The position numbers and the translations under genes were made by a program. Source: an uncultured Kangiella sp. (GTDB taxonomy: Bacteria > Pseudomonadota > Gammaproteobacteria > Enterobacterales > Kangiellaceae). Taken from it: a stretch of 64,000 nucleotides of DNA. Within the stretch, counting starts at the first letter, position 1, and every line of letters starts with the position of its first letter. This document shows positions 9,726-18,110 of the stretch, one piece after another. Below the pieces are notes generated by a model that was given only the letters and a program-made list of their open reading frames with translations, did no database searches and was not told the DNA's origin. The stretch spans positions 1-64,000 of the forward strand of contig CATNCP010000001.1 of NCBI GenBank assembly GCA_950096615.1, read 5' to 3'.

Positions 9726-10130
9726 CTACTTACTGTCTTCACAATGGCAATCATGATGTGCTTGGCATAAGCGAAAATTTAAATAATGGCTGTAGGCGAT
9801 AAAGCCTGCTCCTATGATAGTCATGATTTTCTCACCGACTTCGCCCACAATATCGTGCAAAAATAGCGCTGCAATCAGTAACAGTAATCCCACAATGCTG
9901 TATGCAAATAACCGGTAATGCTTATGAGCCCTACAACCAATGGTCAGTGAAATAATACTGGTCGGAATGACTAATACCGCCATGCCAACATGAAATAACT
10001 CATTATCCAGACCGAGGACACTGATGCTCGGGATGGTTACTAATAAAAAAGGGGTTAATAAACAGTGGATCGCGCAAGCCATTGAAAGACCAATAGCGCA
10101 CTTATCTGTTATGGGTTGTAAGCTTTGCAT
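9726..10130 (-). CDS. MerC-domain membrane protein
   Basis: The protein (134 aa from ATG 10130; 137 aa from ATG 10139) has four hydrophobic segments. Its first helix contains the MerC-type cysteine pattern CAIGLSMACAIHC, and the tail is His/Cys-rich (CQAHHDCHCEDSK). MerC-domain proteins move metal ions across the inner membrane. The only Shine-Dalgarno-like sequence, GCAGGA, abuts ATG 10139 and is nine bases from ATG 10130, so the later start is preferred. As first gene of the probable Zur operon it is more likely to handle zinc than mercury; no other mer gene is present. Confidence 0.8.
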   Translation of the reverse strand: MQSLQPITDKCAIGLSMACAIHCLLTPFLLVTIPSISVLGLDNELFHVGMAVLVIPTSIISLTIGCRAHKHYRLFAYSIVGLLLLIAALFLHDIVGEVGEKIMTIIGAGFIAYSHYLNFRLCQAHHDCHCEDSK

Positions 10131-10239
10131 CCCTATCATTCCTGCATAAAGTTACCTTCTTAGAAAAGCATACTGAGAGTATATGTATATTCTAGTAATA
10201 CTATTTGCTGAGCTAAGAAGACTTAAAAGAGTAATATCA

Positions 10240-10270
10240 AACAATAACGTTATGATATAACATTATTGTT
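10240..10270. promoter_or_regulatory. Zur-type operator palindrome
   Basis: A 31-base inverted repeat whose two 15-base arms match at 13 positions. Its core AACGTTATGATATAACATT differs at two positions from the gammaproteobacterial Zur consensus AATGTTATANTATAACATT as I recall it. It lies about 110-140 bases before the start of the merC-like/folE2/M1/DUF6702 operon, where a zinc-dependent repressor could act. No zur gene is inside the window. Confidence 0.75.
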
Positions 10271-10375
10271 TTTTTAAAAAGACTATTTTAAGTAACTAAT
10301 TTGCAGTACAGAAATAATATAACTGGGGCGGAGGTTGGAACTAAGTTTATTCCTTTGACTTTAATCATAAAAATA

Positions 10376-10396
10376 GCAGGTTATTTAACCTCGCCC
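10376..10396 (-). terminator. Weak hairpin after the APC permease gene
   Basis: On the minus strand the small stem AGGTTA/TAACCT is followed by GCTATTTTTATG. It lies just downstream of the permease stop codon. The stem is short and the U-run offset, so terminator function is only possible. Confidence 0.35.
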
Positions 10397-10412
10397 TTTT
10401 TTAATCAGAGGC

Positions 10413-11729
10413 TCAAGCAGAGCCTTTGCGACTTTTAGTAGCGAGAAAAGCATACTCAGTAATTGAAACCAATGCTATACCAGCAAATGTCACCCAAATG
10501 ATAAGCATGTCTGTCTGCCACTTAATCCAGCAAAAAGCTAACAAAACAATGAAGTCTAAAATAATGGCTGCTGTTGGTATGAAAACGTTAAGCTTGGCTT
10601 TTTCTCTCAAGTGCTTAATGGCACCGAAGTGTATTGCCATGTCCATAACTAAATAAAAAATCGCACCTATGGATGCAATCCTCGATAAATCGAAAAATAT
10701 GGTTAGTAAGATAGCTAGAACAACTATGTAGACTACTGAATGTTTCTGAATAGAGCCTGGCATCCCAAAGTGGCTATGCGGGACCAGCTCCATTTTTGTT
10801 AGCATCGTTAACATGCGTGAAACCGCGAAGATACTAGCTATAACGCCTGACACGGTCGCTATAATAGCGAATATAACGGTAATGGTCAGTCCGCTTTGTC
10901 CGAATGCCGGCCGAGATGCTTCTGCTAAAGCGTAGTCTTTGGCTTCAATAATTTGTGCAGTACTAAGATTTCCCATAACGGCAAACGTTGTCAATAAATA
11001 GACAACTAAGCAGATCGCTAGAGAAATAACAATTGAGCGACCAATATTAACTTTAGGTTTTGTAATCTCGTCACCACTGTTGGTAATAGTTGTAAAACCT
11101 TTGAAAGCTAAAATGCTTAACGCAACAGCGGCAATAAATTTAACGAGTTCCGTAGAACTGTTAGCGCTATCTCCCTCCGTGATATTTATCTCAGTGAAGT
11201 CAAAACCAAAAGCCCACAAGCCGCCAAGAGATAACAGTAATAACCCAAGGGTTTTGAAGAAGGCCATTATGATGGATAGACGCTCAATATACTTATTACC
11301 AATGACATTAATAATGAAGGCGAACACTAGTAACAGGGTACCAAGCACCGGTGCGCCCCACTCACCTAAACTCTTAAGCTCAAATAACTGCAATGTATAG
11401 GAGCCGAACGTTCTAGCTACAAGACTCTGGTTTATAACCATAGATAGCAGCATTAGTAATGCAAAAACAGCTGTAGGTAGTGTTTTGCCATAGGCTTCTT
11501 TTAAGAACATTGCAACACCGCCTGATGACGGATGGACCTGAGAAAGTTTTATATAAGTATAGGCACTAAAAGCTGAAACTATTGCGCCAAACACAAATGC
11601 AATAGGGAAATAAGAACCAGCAAGCTCAGCAATTTGACCGGTTAAGGCTAAAATTCCCGCTCCGATCATAACGCCGGTACCCATAGAAATAGACCCCAAA
11701 AGGCTTAATTTTGAATTAGAATTGCTCAT
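10413..11729 (-). CDS. APC-superfamily amino-acid permease
   Basis: The 438-aa polytopic protein has about twelve membrane helices. The first helix carries the unwound-helix signature GVMIGAGILALTGQIAELAG characteristic of APC transporters, and GFTTITNSGDEITKP matches the region after helix 6. It probably imports amino acids or polyamines; the substrate is not readable. AGGAGG with a five-base spacer precedes the ATG. It is a single gene downstream of the copper block, with the Zur-type operator of the next operon beyond its end. Confidence 0.87.
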   Translation of the reverse strand: MSNSNSKLSLLGSISMGTGVMIGAGILALTGQIAELAGSYFPIAFVFGAIVSAFSAYTYIKLSQVHPSSGGVAMFLKEAYGKTLPTAVFALLMLLSMVINQSLVARTFGSYTLQLFELKSLGEWGAPVLGTLLLVFAFIINVIGNKYIERLSIIMAFFKTLGLLLLSLGGLWAFGFDFTEINITEGDSANSSTELVKFIAAVALSILAFKGFTTITNSGDEITKPKVNIGRSIVISLAICLVVYLLTTFAVMGNLSTAQIIEAKDYALAEASRPAFGQSGLTITVIFAIIATVSGVIASIFAVSRMLTMLTKMELVPHSHFGMPGSIQKHSVVYIVVLAILLTIFFDLSRIASIGAIFYLVMDMAIHFGAIKHLREKAKLNVFIPTAAIILDFIVLLAFCWIKWQTDMLIIWVTFAGIALVSITEYAFLATKSRKGSA

Positions 11730-11765
11730 ACTCCCCTCCTTATGATTGATGAAATAGATTAATTT

Positions 11766-12233
11766 TTAAGACCAGTGAATTCTAATAATTTTCCAGCCAC
11801 CCTTGGCTTTCTTAAGAATTAAAGTTTCCACAGTAACTTTATTGAAATCTTTATTCTTATATTTCCCAGTCATTTTTGAACGTGAACTCGATACAGCGAT
11901 ATCACCATGAATCATGATATTTCGCTCAAGCAGCTCAGTGGCCATATTTTTAAGAAACTTCATGTCAGATTTCATGTGGTGGCTGGCGTACTCTTCAAGC
12001 GAACGCTCTGCCCCGCTTCCTTCGAAAATTAGCACATCATCCGCCAATATAGACCTTATTGTCGCTTCATCTGAGCTACGCAAAGCTGTATGAAGCTCGG
12101 CAACAATTTCACCTACTTCAGTTTCAGTGTTGACCATCATTTGATTAGATTTATCTTCTTTTTTGCCATGCGCAAAACTTGAAGTAGTGAGCCCCGTGAT
12201 TAATATGAATAATAATATTCTGCTTAGTTTCAT
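11766..12233 (-). CDS. Exported NTF2-like (SnoaL/DUF4440-type) protein
   Basis: The 155-aa protein has a signal peptide (MKLSRILLFILITGLTTSSFAHG). The NTF2-like fold is suggested by VGEIVAELHTALRSSDEATI, ADDVLIFEGSG and a C-terminal ILKKAKGGWKIIRIHWS strand. Such domains bind small ligands or act as accessory domains; no catalytic residue can be assigned. A good AGGAGA site precedes the ATG and the gap to copD is only eight bases, so it is likely the last gene of the copper operon. Confidence 0.75.
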   Translation of the reverse strand: MKLSRILLFILITGLTTSSFAHGKKEDKSNQMMVNTETEVGEIVAELHTALRSSDEATIRSILADDVLIFEGSGAERSLEEYASHHMKSDMKFLKNMATELLERNIMIHGDIAVSSSRSKMTGKYKNKDFNKVTVETLILKKAKGGWKIIRIHWS

Positions 12234-12241
12234 GTTTTCTC

Positions 12242-13117
12242 CTAGTGATTAATACCGACAACTGTGGTTAGAATTGCGGTTATAAGCAGTACGCCATAAC
12301 CAATAATGTTTTCTCTTTTAATCGATCGCGCTACTTTGTTTTTATTTATTTCACCTTTCTTTAGCTTTTCAGCTAAATGAAATTTATGGTAAGCCGCTAA
12401 GCCAAACATTGTGACCACCAAAATCACCTTTGATGCCAAAGCTATTAAGTATTCAGTAGAGTCTTGGTTGTTGTCGAGAATGATTAGTTTATAGGTCAGG
12501 GACAAACCAGCAATGAGTAATAGAGCAACAATTCCGATCCCGATCTTTGAGTATTGCTCCAGTGTTTGATTGACTTGTTTCGAAGCAACATCTTGGACTA
12601 GTTTATAAAGGGGTTGCAATGATCCAATCCAAGCCAAAGCGACAAATATGTGTAAGATTAAAGTTCCTTGCCAGTACCATGCTAAGTTCGAAATATGCCC
12701 AACAGTAGTAAAAGACCACAGAACGACCACAATCGCAGGCATAAGCAATAACGTTGTTACCGACCAGTGTGAGCCTAGTAATATTTTATTTAAAGCACTC
12801 CATACTACTGCAAAATAGACTAATCCAAGAGCTCTGAAAATTAGCAGATCTCCATTTCCGGTGGTATAAAGCAACTTCACTATATCTACATCAAACATAC
12901 CAAGCAGGCCAGATTGAGAAAATGCTCCGACTTGCAATAAAAAGTAACTAGCTGTACTGGCCGCACCGATTAGTGACATCAAACTGATAAATTTATGACG
13001 CTTAAGCGCAGGGCGATATAGGAACACAAACAACAGTGTTCCTAGCGCCACAGAGACTCCAATATAAGATCCAAGCTTGAATAGTGTGGATGTTAATGTC
13101 CACATATCTAATGTCAT
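12242..13117 (-). CDS. copD: CopD-family copper membrane protein
   Basis: The 291-aa inner-membrane protein has about eight hydrophobic segments. Its pattern (LGTLLFVFLYRPAL near the N-terminus, VGHISNLAWYWQGTLILHIFVALAWIG in the middle) fits the CopD copper-resistance domain, which conserves histidines in membrane helices. It is thought to move copper across the inner membrane with CopC as periplasmic carrier. The ATG directly follows the copC stop codon, and GGAGC inside the copC end serves as ribosome binding site, so the two are coupled. Confidence 0.87.
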   Translation of the reverse strand: MTLDMWTLTSTLFKLGSYIGVSVALGTLLFVFLYRPALKRHKFISLMSLIGAASTASYFLLQVGAFSQSGLLGMFDVDIVKLLYTTGNGDLLIFRALGLVYFAVVWSALNKILLGSHWSVTTLLLMPAIVVVLWSFTTVGHISNLAWYWQGTLILHIFVALAWIGSLQPLYKLVQDVASKQVNQTLEQYSKIGIGIVALLLIAGLSLTYKLIILDNNQDSTEYLIALASKVILVVTMFGLAAYHKFHLAEKLKKGEINKNKVARSIKRENIIGYGVLLITAILTTVVGINH

Positions 13118-13483
13118 CTACAGCTCCTTTGAGCTCAACACTTCAAATGACAAGCTACTATTCATTTTATGAGAGTCTGCTCCCATGATGCCCCACTCAG
13201 CTTTGTACTTACCTGGTTTAAGCTCAGGAACTGGAATCACAAATTCGGCAGTTGGTGCATAAGTAAGTTTGTAATCTAAGCTAACTTCTCCACCATCGGT
13301 GTGGCTTAACTTAATGCTTACTAGACGAACGTTTTTGGAGTAGCTGATTGTCAATGAGCTAGGGCTTGATTCTAGAGTCTCACCAGAAGCCGGTGAGGTC
13401 TTAACAACTTTGACATGAGCGGAAGCTATATTGAAGATAGCAACAAACCCTAAAACGAATACAGTGTAAATAAAATTTTTCAT
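13118..13483 (-). CDS. copC: CopC-type periplasmic copper-binding protein
   Basis: The 121-aa protein has a signal peptide ending FNIASA. The mature protein begins HVKVVKTSPASGETL, where the N-terminal His is the usual Cu(II) ligand in CopC. The C-terminal GADSHKMNSSLSFEVL matches the DxH-containing strand that completes that site. No Met-rich loop is seen, so it resembles single-site Cu(II) CopC proteins. It lies between cusA and copD with short gaps. Confidence 0.9.
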   Translation of the reverse strand: MKNFIYTVFVLGFVAIFNIASAHVKVVKTSPASGETLESSPSSLTISYSKNVRLVSIKLSHTDGGEVSLDYKLTYAPTAEFVIPVPELKPGKYKAEWGIMGADSHKMNSSLSFEVLSSKEL

Positions 13484-13492
13484 AATAGACCT

Positions 13493-16400
13493 TTAAAGAT
13501 TAAGTGATTTCTTTTTCCACAAATAGAAAATTGCCGGAATGACTATCAGAGTTAGTATGACGGCACTTGCCATACCACCGACCATCGGTGCAGCAATTCG
13601 ACTCATAACTTCTGAGCCTGTACCTGTGCCGTATAAAATCGGTAATAAACCTAAGATGATTGATAATGCTGTCATCATCACTGGACGTACACGCTGCCCT
13701 GCTCCCTTGTTAACGACTTCTTTCAGCTGCAACAAATCAGGCGAGCGGTTGCTCTGTTGGCACCTATCAAGCATTTCTTGATAGGCTTGATTTAAATACA
13801 CCAACATAATGACACCTATTTCCACAGCAACCCCGGCCAAGGCGATAAATCCAACCCCGACTGCAACGGAGAAATTAAAACCTTGTAAATACATCAGCCA
13901 GATGCTGCCGACCATTGCTAACGGTAAGGTGCCCATGATGATGGCGACTTCTGCAAACCGTTTAAAGTTTAAGAAAAGTAATAACACGATAATGGCTAAC
14001 GTCAGTGGTATGACATAGCTCAACTTTTCTTTGGCTCGCAACATATACTCATACTGACCGGACCAATTAATCGCATACCCTGCTGGCAGGTCGAGTTGCT
14101 CTGAAACAACTTGCTGGGCATTTTCGACATAAGAGCCAAGATCGACATTGTCGATATCAACAAGCGTCCAACCATTTAATCGAGCATTCTCACTTTTAAT
14201 ACCAGGCGGTCCATCTTTTATCGCAATATCAGCGACATCACCGAGCGCTACACGCTGTTTATCAGCAGTAACGATGGGGAGCTCTGCCAATTTTTCAGGA
14301 GAGTTTCGATACTCCTGCGGGTAACGAACGTTAATTGGATATCGTTCAAGTCCCTCGACAGAATAGGAAACATTCATGCCGCCGATGGCCGCACCGATAA
14401 CACCTTGTATTTGCTGAATGCTTAAACCAAATCTAGCAGCTTTAACGCGATCAATATCAATATCGATATATCGCCCACCAGCCACGCGCTCCGAATAGAC
14501 AGAGCTTGTGCCAGGAACCTTTTTTAGAATCGTTTCTAGCTGCTTACCAATATCTTCGATCTTGGATAAGTCTGGGCCAGATACCTTGATACCGACAGGA
14601 GTTTTAATACCTGTCGCCAACATATCAATACGAGTCTTAATCGGCATAACCCAAGCATTCGTTAGTCCAGGAAACTTTACCAATGCATTCAGTTCGTCCT
14701 TGATCGATTCAGTGGTAACGCCCTCTCTCCACTCGGACTTCGGCTTAAACTGAATAAAGGTCTCGATCATGGTTAAAGGTGCTGGATCAGTTGCAGTTTC
14801 AGCGCGACCAATTTTACCGAATACTGTATCGACTTCCGGAAGCGTCTTAATCAATCGATCGGTTTTATGCAGAATTTCCCTAGCCTCACCCACAGATAAG
14901 CTTGGGTAAGTTGTTGGCATGTACATCAAGTCACCCTCATCCAGCGGAGGAATAAACTCGGTTCCGATTTTATTGGCTGGCCATAAACCGATCGCTAATA
15001 TAACCGTTGCACCTAAAAGAATACTCTTAGGATAAGCCAGTGCTGTGCGCAACACGGGTTTATAGATATACGTTAGAATTCGGTTTACTGGATTTTCGTG
15101 CTCTGCTTTAACTTTACCTCTAACGAAATATCCCATTAGGACCGGCACTAGCGTGATGGCTAATGCAGCAGACGCTGCCATGGCATAAGTTTTAGTGAAA
15201 GCCAGCGGTGAGAACATCCTCCCCTCTTGGGCTTCTAAAGTGAAAACGGGAACAAAGCTGACCGTAATAATCAATAAACTAAAGAATAGCGCTGGGCCGA
15301 CTTCTTTGGCCGAGTTATAGACCACTTCCCATCGATTTTTTTTCGTTAACGGTGTTCGCTCCATGTGTTTGTGCATGTTTTCAATCATCACAATAGCGCC
15401 ATCAATCATCGCACCGATAGCGATGGCGATCCCGCCAAGCGACATGATATTGGCGTTTAATCCTTGCATCTTCATGATGATAAATGCCGCTAGAATACCG
15501 ATCGGTAAACTGATGATCGCCACAAGGGAGGAGCGAATGTGAAACAGAAATAAAATACAAACCAATGCAACGACCGCGAACTCTTCCAGTAACTTAAACC
15601 AAAGATTGCTCACAGCATCTTGAATCAAGCCGGAACGGTCGTATACCGTTACGATTTCGACGCCTTCCGGCAGACCTTTTTTGAGATCTTTTAGCTTAGC
15701 CTTAACACCATCAATGGTCGCTTGAGCATTTTCGCCATAGCGCATAACGACGATGCCACCAACGACTTCACCCTGCCCGTTCAAATCTGCCACGCCACGT
15801 CGCATTTGTGGGCCAGTAGTAATCTCAGCAACTTCACCTAACAATAGCGGAGTACCTTTAACGTTAGTACCCAGTGGAATATTTTTAAGGTCGTTAGAGC
15901 TATCGATATAACCACTTGCCCTGACCATATATTCGGCCTCTGCTAATTCAACCACTGAAGCGCCAACTTCTTGGTTACCCTGCTGTATGGCCACCTTGAT
16001 CATCTCAAGCGGTATATTCAATGCTTTCAGTTTCTCGGGATCGACTTTGACTTGGTACTGTTTAACCATGCCGCCAACAGGCGCAACTTCTGACACACCG
16101 GACACTGTCTGCAGCTCATACTTTAAAAACCAATCCTGGATTGATCTCAGCTCACTTAAATCATGCTGGCCTGTTTTATCAACTAATGCATATAAATATA
16201 CCCAGCCTACACCAGTCGCATCAGGACCAAGCTGTGGTTTTGCAGTATCTGGTAAGCTGGGGGCAACTTGACTTAAATACTCCAAAACACGACTTCTTGC
16301 CCAGTATAAATCGGTATCATCATCAAAAATCACATACACATAAGAGTCACCAAAAAATGAAAATCCTCGAACGGTTTGCGCTCCCGGGACCGATAACATG

Positions 16401-16615
16401 GCGGTAGTTAAAGGATATGTCACCTGATCTTCAACGACTTGCGGTGCCTGCCCAGGATAGTTGGTTTTAATGATAACCTGGACATCCGATAAATCAGGCA
16501 AAGCATCTACAGGAGTCTTCTTAAAAGAATAAATGCCAAGTCCAGCGATAATAACTGTTGCCAACAACACCAAAAATCGATTGTTGATGGACCATTTAAT
16601 GGTTTGATTAATCAT
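13493..16615 (-). CDS. cusA: CusA/CzcA-type heavy-metal RND efflux pump
   Basis: The 1040-aa inner-membrane RND transporter has the usual two halves, each with a membrane helix block and a large periplasmic domain. GGIAIAIGAMIDGAIVMIEN marks helix 4 with the proton-relay acidic residues, and the C-terminal half ends in KKKSLNL. Methionines occur in the periplasmic segments APLTMIET and RIDMLATGIK, which in CusA lie near the substrate methionines, so Cu(I)/Ag(I) is more likely than Zn/Co. The start overlaps cusB by eight bases. The CopC/CopD neighbours support copper. Confidence 0.9.
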   Translation of the reverse strand: MINQTIKWSINNRFLVLLATVIIAGLGIYSFKKTPVDALPDLSDVQVIIKTNYPGQAPQVVEDQVTYPLTTAMLSVPGAQTVRGFSFFGDSYVYVIFDDDTDLYWARSRVLEYLSQVAPSLPDTAKPQLGPDATGVGWVYLYALVDKTGQHDLSELRSIQDWFLKYELQTVSGVSEVAPVGGMVKQYQVKVDPEKLKALNIPLEMIKVAIQQGNQEVGASVVELAEAEYMVRASGYIDSSNDLKNIPLGTNVKGTPLLLGEVAEITTGPQMRRGVADLNGQGEVVGGIVVMRYGENAQATIDGVKAKLKDLKKGLPEGVEIVTVYDRSGLIQDAVSNLWFKLLEEFAVVALVCILFLFHIRSSLVAIISLPIGILAAFIIMKMQGLNANIMSLGGIAIAIGAMIDGAIVMIENMHKHMERTPLTKKNRWEVVYNSAKEVGPALFFSLLIITVSFVPVFTLEAQEGRMFSPLAFTKTYAMAASAALAITLVPVLMGYFVRGKVKAEHENPVNRILTYIYKPVLRTALAYPKSILLGATVILAIGLWPANKIGTEFIPPLDEGDLMYMPTTYPSLSVGEAREILHKTDRLIKTLPEVDTVFGKIGRAETATDPAPLTMIETFIQFKPKSEWREGVTTESIKDELNALVKFPGLTNAWVMPIKTRIDMLATGIKTPVGIKVSGPDLSKIEDIGKQLETILKKVPGTSSVYSERVAGGRYIDIDIDRVKAARFGLSIQQIQGVIGAAIGGMNVSYSVEGLERYPINVRYPQEYRNSPEKLAELPIVTADKQRVALGDVADIAIKDGPPGIKSENARLNGWTLVDIDNVDLGSYVENAQQVVSEQLDLPAGYAINWSGQYEYMLRAKEKLSYVIPLTLAIIVLLLFLNFKRFAEVAIIMGTLPLAMVGSIWLMYLQGFNFSVAVGVGFIALAGVAVEIGVIMLVYLNQAYQEMLDRCQQSNRSPDLLQLKEVVNKGAGQRVRPVMMTALSIILGLLPILYGTGTGSEVMSRIAAPMVGGMASAVILTLIVIPAIFYLWKKKSLNL

Positions 16616-18110
16616 GTTGATGCCCCTTCATTTCATCATGGATTTCTGTAATGAAGAAGCCGCTGTCACGTATTTCAAATGTAAACTCTATATCTGCATC
16701 AACAGCAAACTTATCAATGGATACTGAATCGTCCAAGTTGAAATCCATGGTCGTCGGTTCACGGTTCCACTTTTCAATAGGGCCACGTGAAATATTGACC
16801 GTTTGGTTCTCGGCATCAACAGAATTGATGGTTCCTGTGACCTTAGCTGATGGAGGCGCGCTTTCCATTTCGTGACCATCATGACCAGCATCACTGTCAG
16901 TAAAGCGCTTAAAGTCAGACTCTATGCTCGACTCTGAATCAATTAAGAACTGCCCACTCAATACGACCTCATCACCTTCAATCAAACCGTTTAAAATCTC
17001 GATAGAGTCATTAGTGGTTCGCCCGACATCAACACTAACAGACTTGAACTTGCCATCACCCAGAGCAAGTACTACACGATCATTATTTTCGGTACGAATA
17101 ACAGCGTTGTGCGGAACCTGAAGGACTTTCTCATCGGATTGTGTGTTAATTGAAACGTCAGCGAACATATTCGGCTTTAACTTGTGCTCAGCGTTGTCAA
17201 ACTCTAATCTAACTTTTGCTGTTCTGTTACTTGAGTCAACCATCGGATAAATGTAGTCCACCGACCCTGTCCAAACTTTTGAGGGTAGGTAATCCAGCTT
17301 CATCTCAACCTCCTGCCCTACTTTCACATAAGGCAACTGACGCTCGAACAACTCAACGTCCACCCAAACAGTATCTAAGTTGCCGATCGTCATTAATCGG
17401 GTCCCAGGTTTTAAAAATAAACCTTCTCGCACATTAAGGTTATCGATTACACCATCGGACTCTGCATAAAATGTAACGTTTTGCAGGGGTTGTCGGGTTT
17501 GATTGATTTTCTTAAACTCATCATCACTGAAGCTTAGTGATTTTAAGCGCTGCTTAGCGGCACTTAAAAGACTGCGGTTATTACGCTTCTTAGCTAATAA
17601 ATATTCTTGCTGAGCATTGACCAACGCTGGTGAGTAAATCGTATAAAGTGGCTGGCCAGCTTCAATGTATTGTCCGTTGTGGCTAACATATAACTTCTCA
17701 ATCCAACCGTCAGTGCGTGAATGAATATGCGTTAAGGTGTTTTCATCATAAGTGACGTAGCCAACAGTATTTATCTGATCAACCAGTGTTGTTTTCTTCA
17801 CTTCACCTGTTTTAACGCTCAAGTTGTTAACAACATCAGGATGTATTTTAACGGTTCCAGGACTGTCTTCAGCACTACCACCGTCTTTGTATACCGGTAC
17901 TAAATCCATGCCCATTGGAGACTTACCAGGTTTATCGCGGCGATAACTAGCATCCATCGGTGCAACCCAGTACATAGGTTCGTTACTAGCTTTTTCAGCA
18001 GAGCCTGAGTCTTTCTCAGGACTTTTTGATACAAAGGCCCAAACAACGATAGCGCCGAGTACGAAGCCTGCTACACCATAAGTAATCATTCTTGTATTGA
18101 TATTATTCAT
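16608..18110 (-). CDS. cusB: CusB-type periplasmic adaptor with C-terminal CusF-like domain
   Basis: The 500-aa membrane-fusion protein starts with an N-terminal anchor (MITYGVAGFVLGAIVVWAFV). A heavy-metal-binding domain follows (YWVAPMDASYRRDKPGKSPM, about 47-75), then barrel-sandwich, alpha-hairpin and beta-barrel regions. The last 75 residues look like a fused CusF domain: KVTGTINSVDAENQTVNISR and TTMDFNL. Aligned by eye to E. coli CusF, the His ligand, the stacking Trp and the first Met are not conserved, and only the last Met is kept. The extreme tail is KGHQHD. It overlaps both tolC-like and cusA by eight bases. Confidence 0.88.
   Translation of the reverse strand: MNNINTRMITYGVAGFVLGAIVVWAFVSKSPEKDSGSAEKASNEPMYWVAPMDASYRRDKPGKSPMGMDLVPVYKDGGSAEDSPGTVKIHPDVVNNLSVKTGEVKKTTLVDQINTVGYVTYDENTLTHIHSRTDGWIEKLYVSHNGQYIEAGQPLYTIYSPALVNAQQEYLLAKKRNNRSLLSAAKQRLKSLSFSDDEFKKINQTRQPLQNVTFYAESDGVIDNLNVREGLFLKPGTRLMTIGNLDTVWVDVELFERQLPYVKVGQEVEMKLDYLPSKVWTGSVDYIYPMVDSSNRTAKVRLEFDNAEHKLKPNMFADVSINTQSDEKVLQVPHNAVIRTENNDRVVLALGDGKFKSVSVDVGRTTNDSIEILNGLIEGDEVVLSGQFLIDSESSIESDFKRFTDSDAGHDGHEMESAPPSAKVTGTINSVDAENQTVNISRGPIEKWNREPTTMDFNLDDSVSIDKFAVDADIEFTFEIRDSGFFITEIHDEMKGHQHD

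Noticed and set aside
9726-10130. MerC-like gene as part of a mercury resistance operon
   Set aside because: No merR, merT, merP or merA is nearby, and the upstream palindrome is Zur-like.
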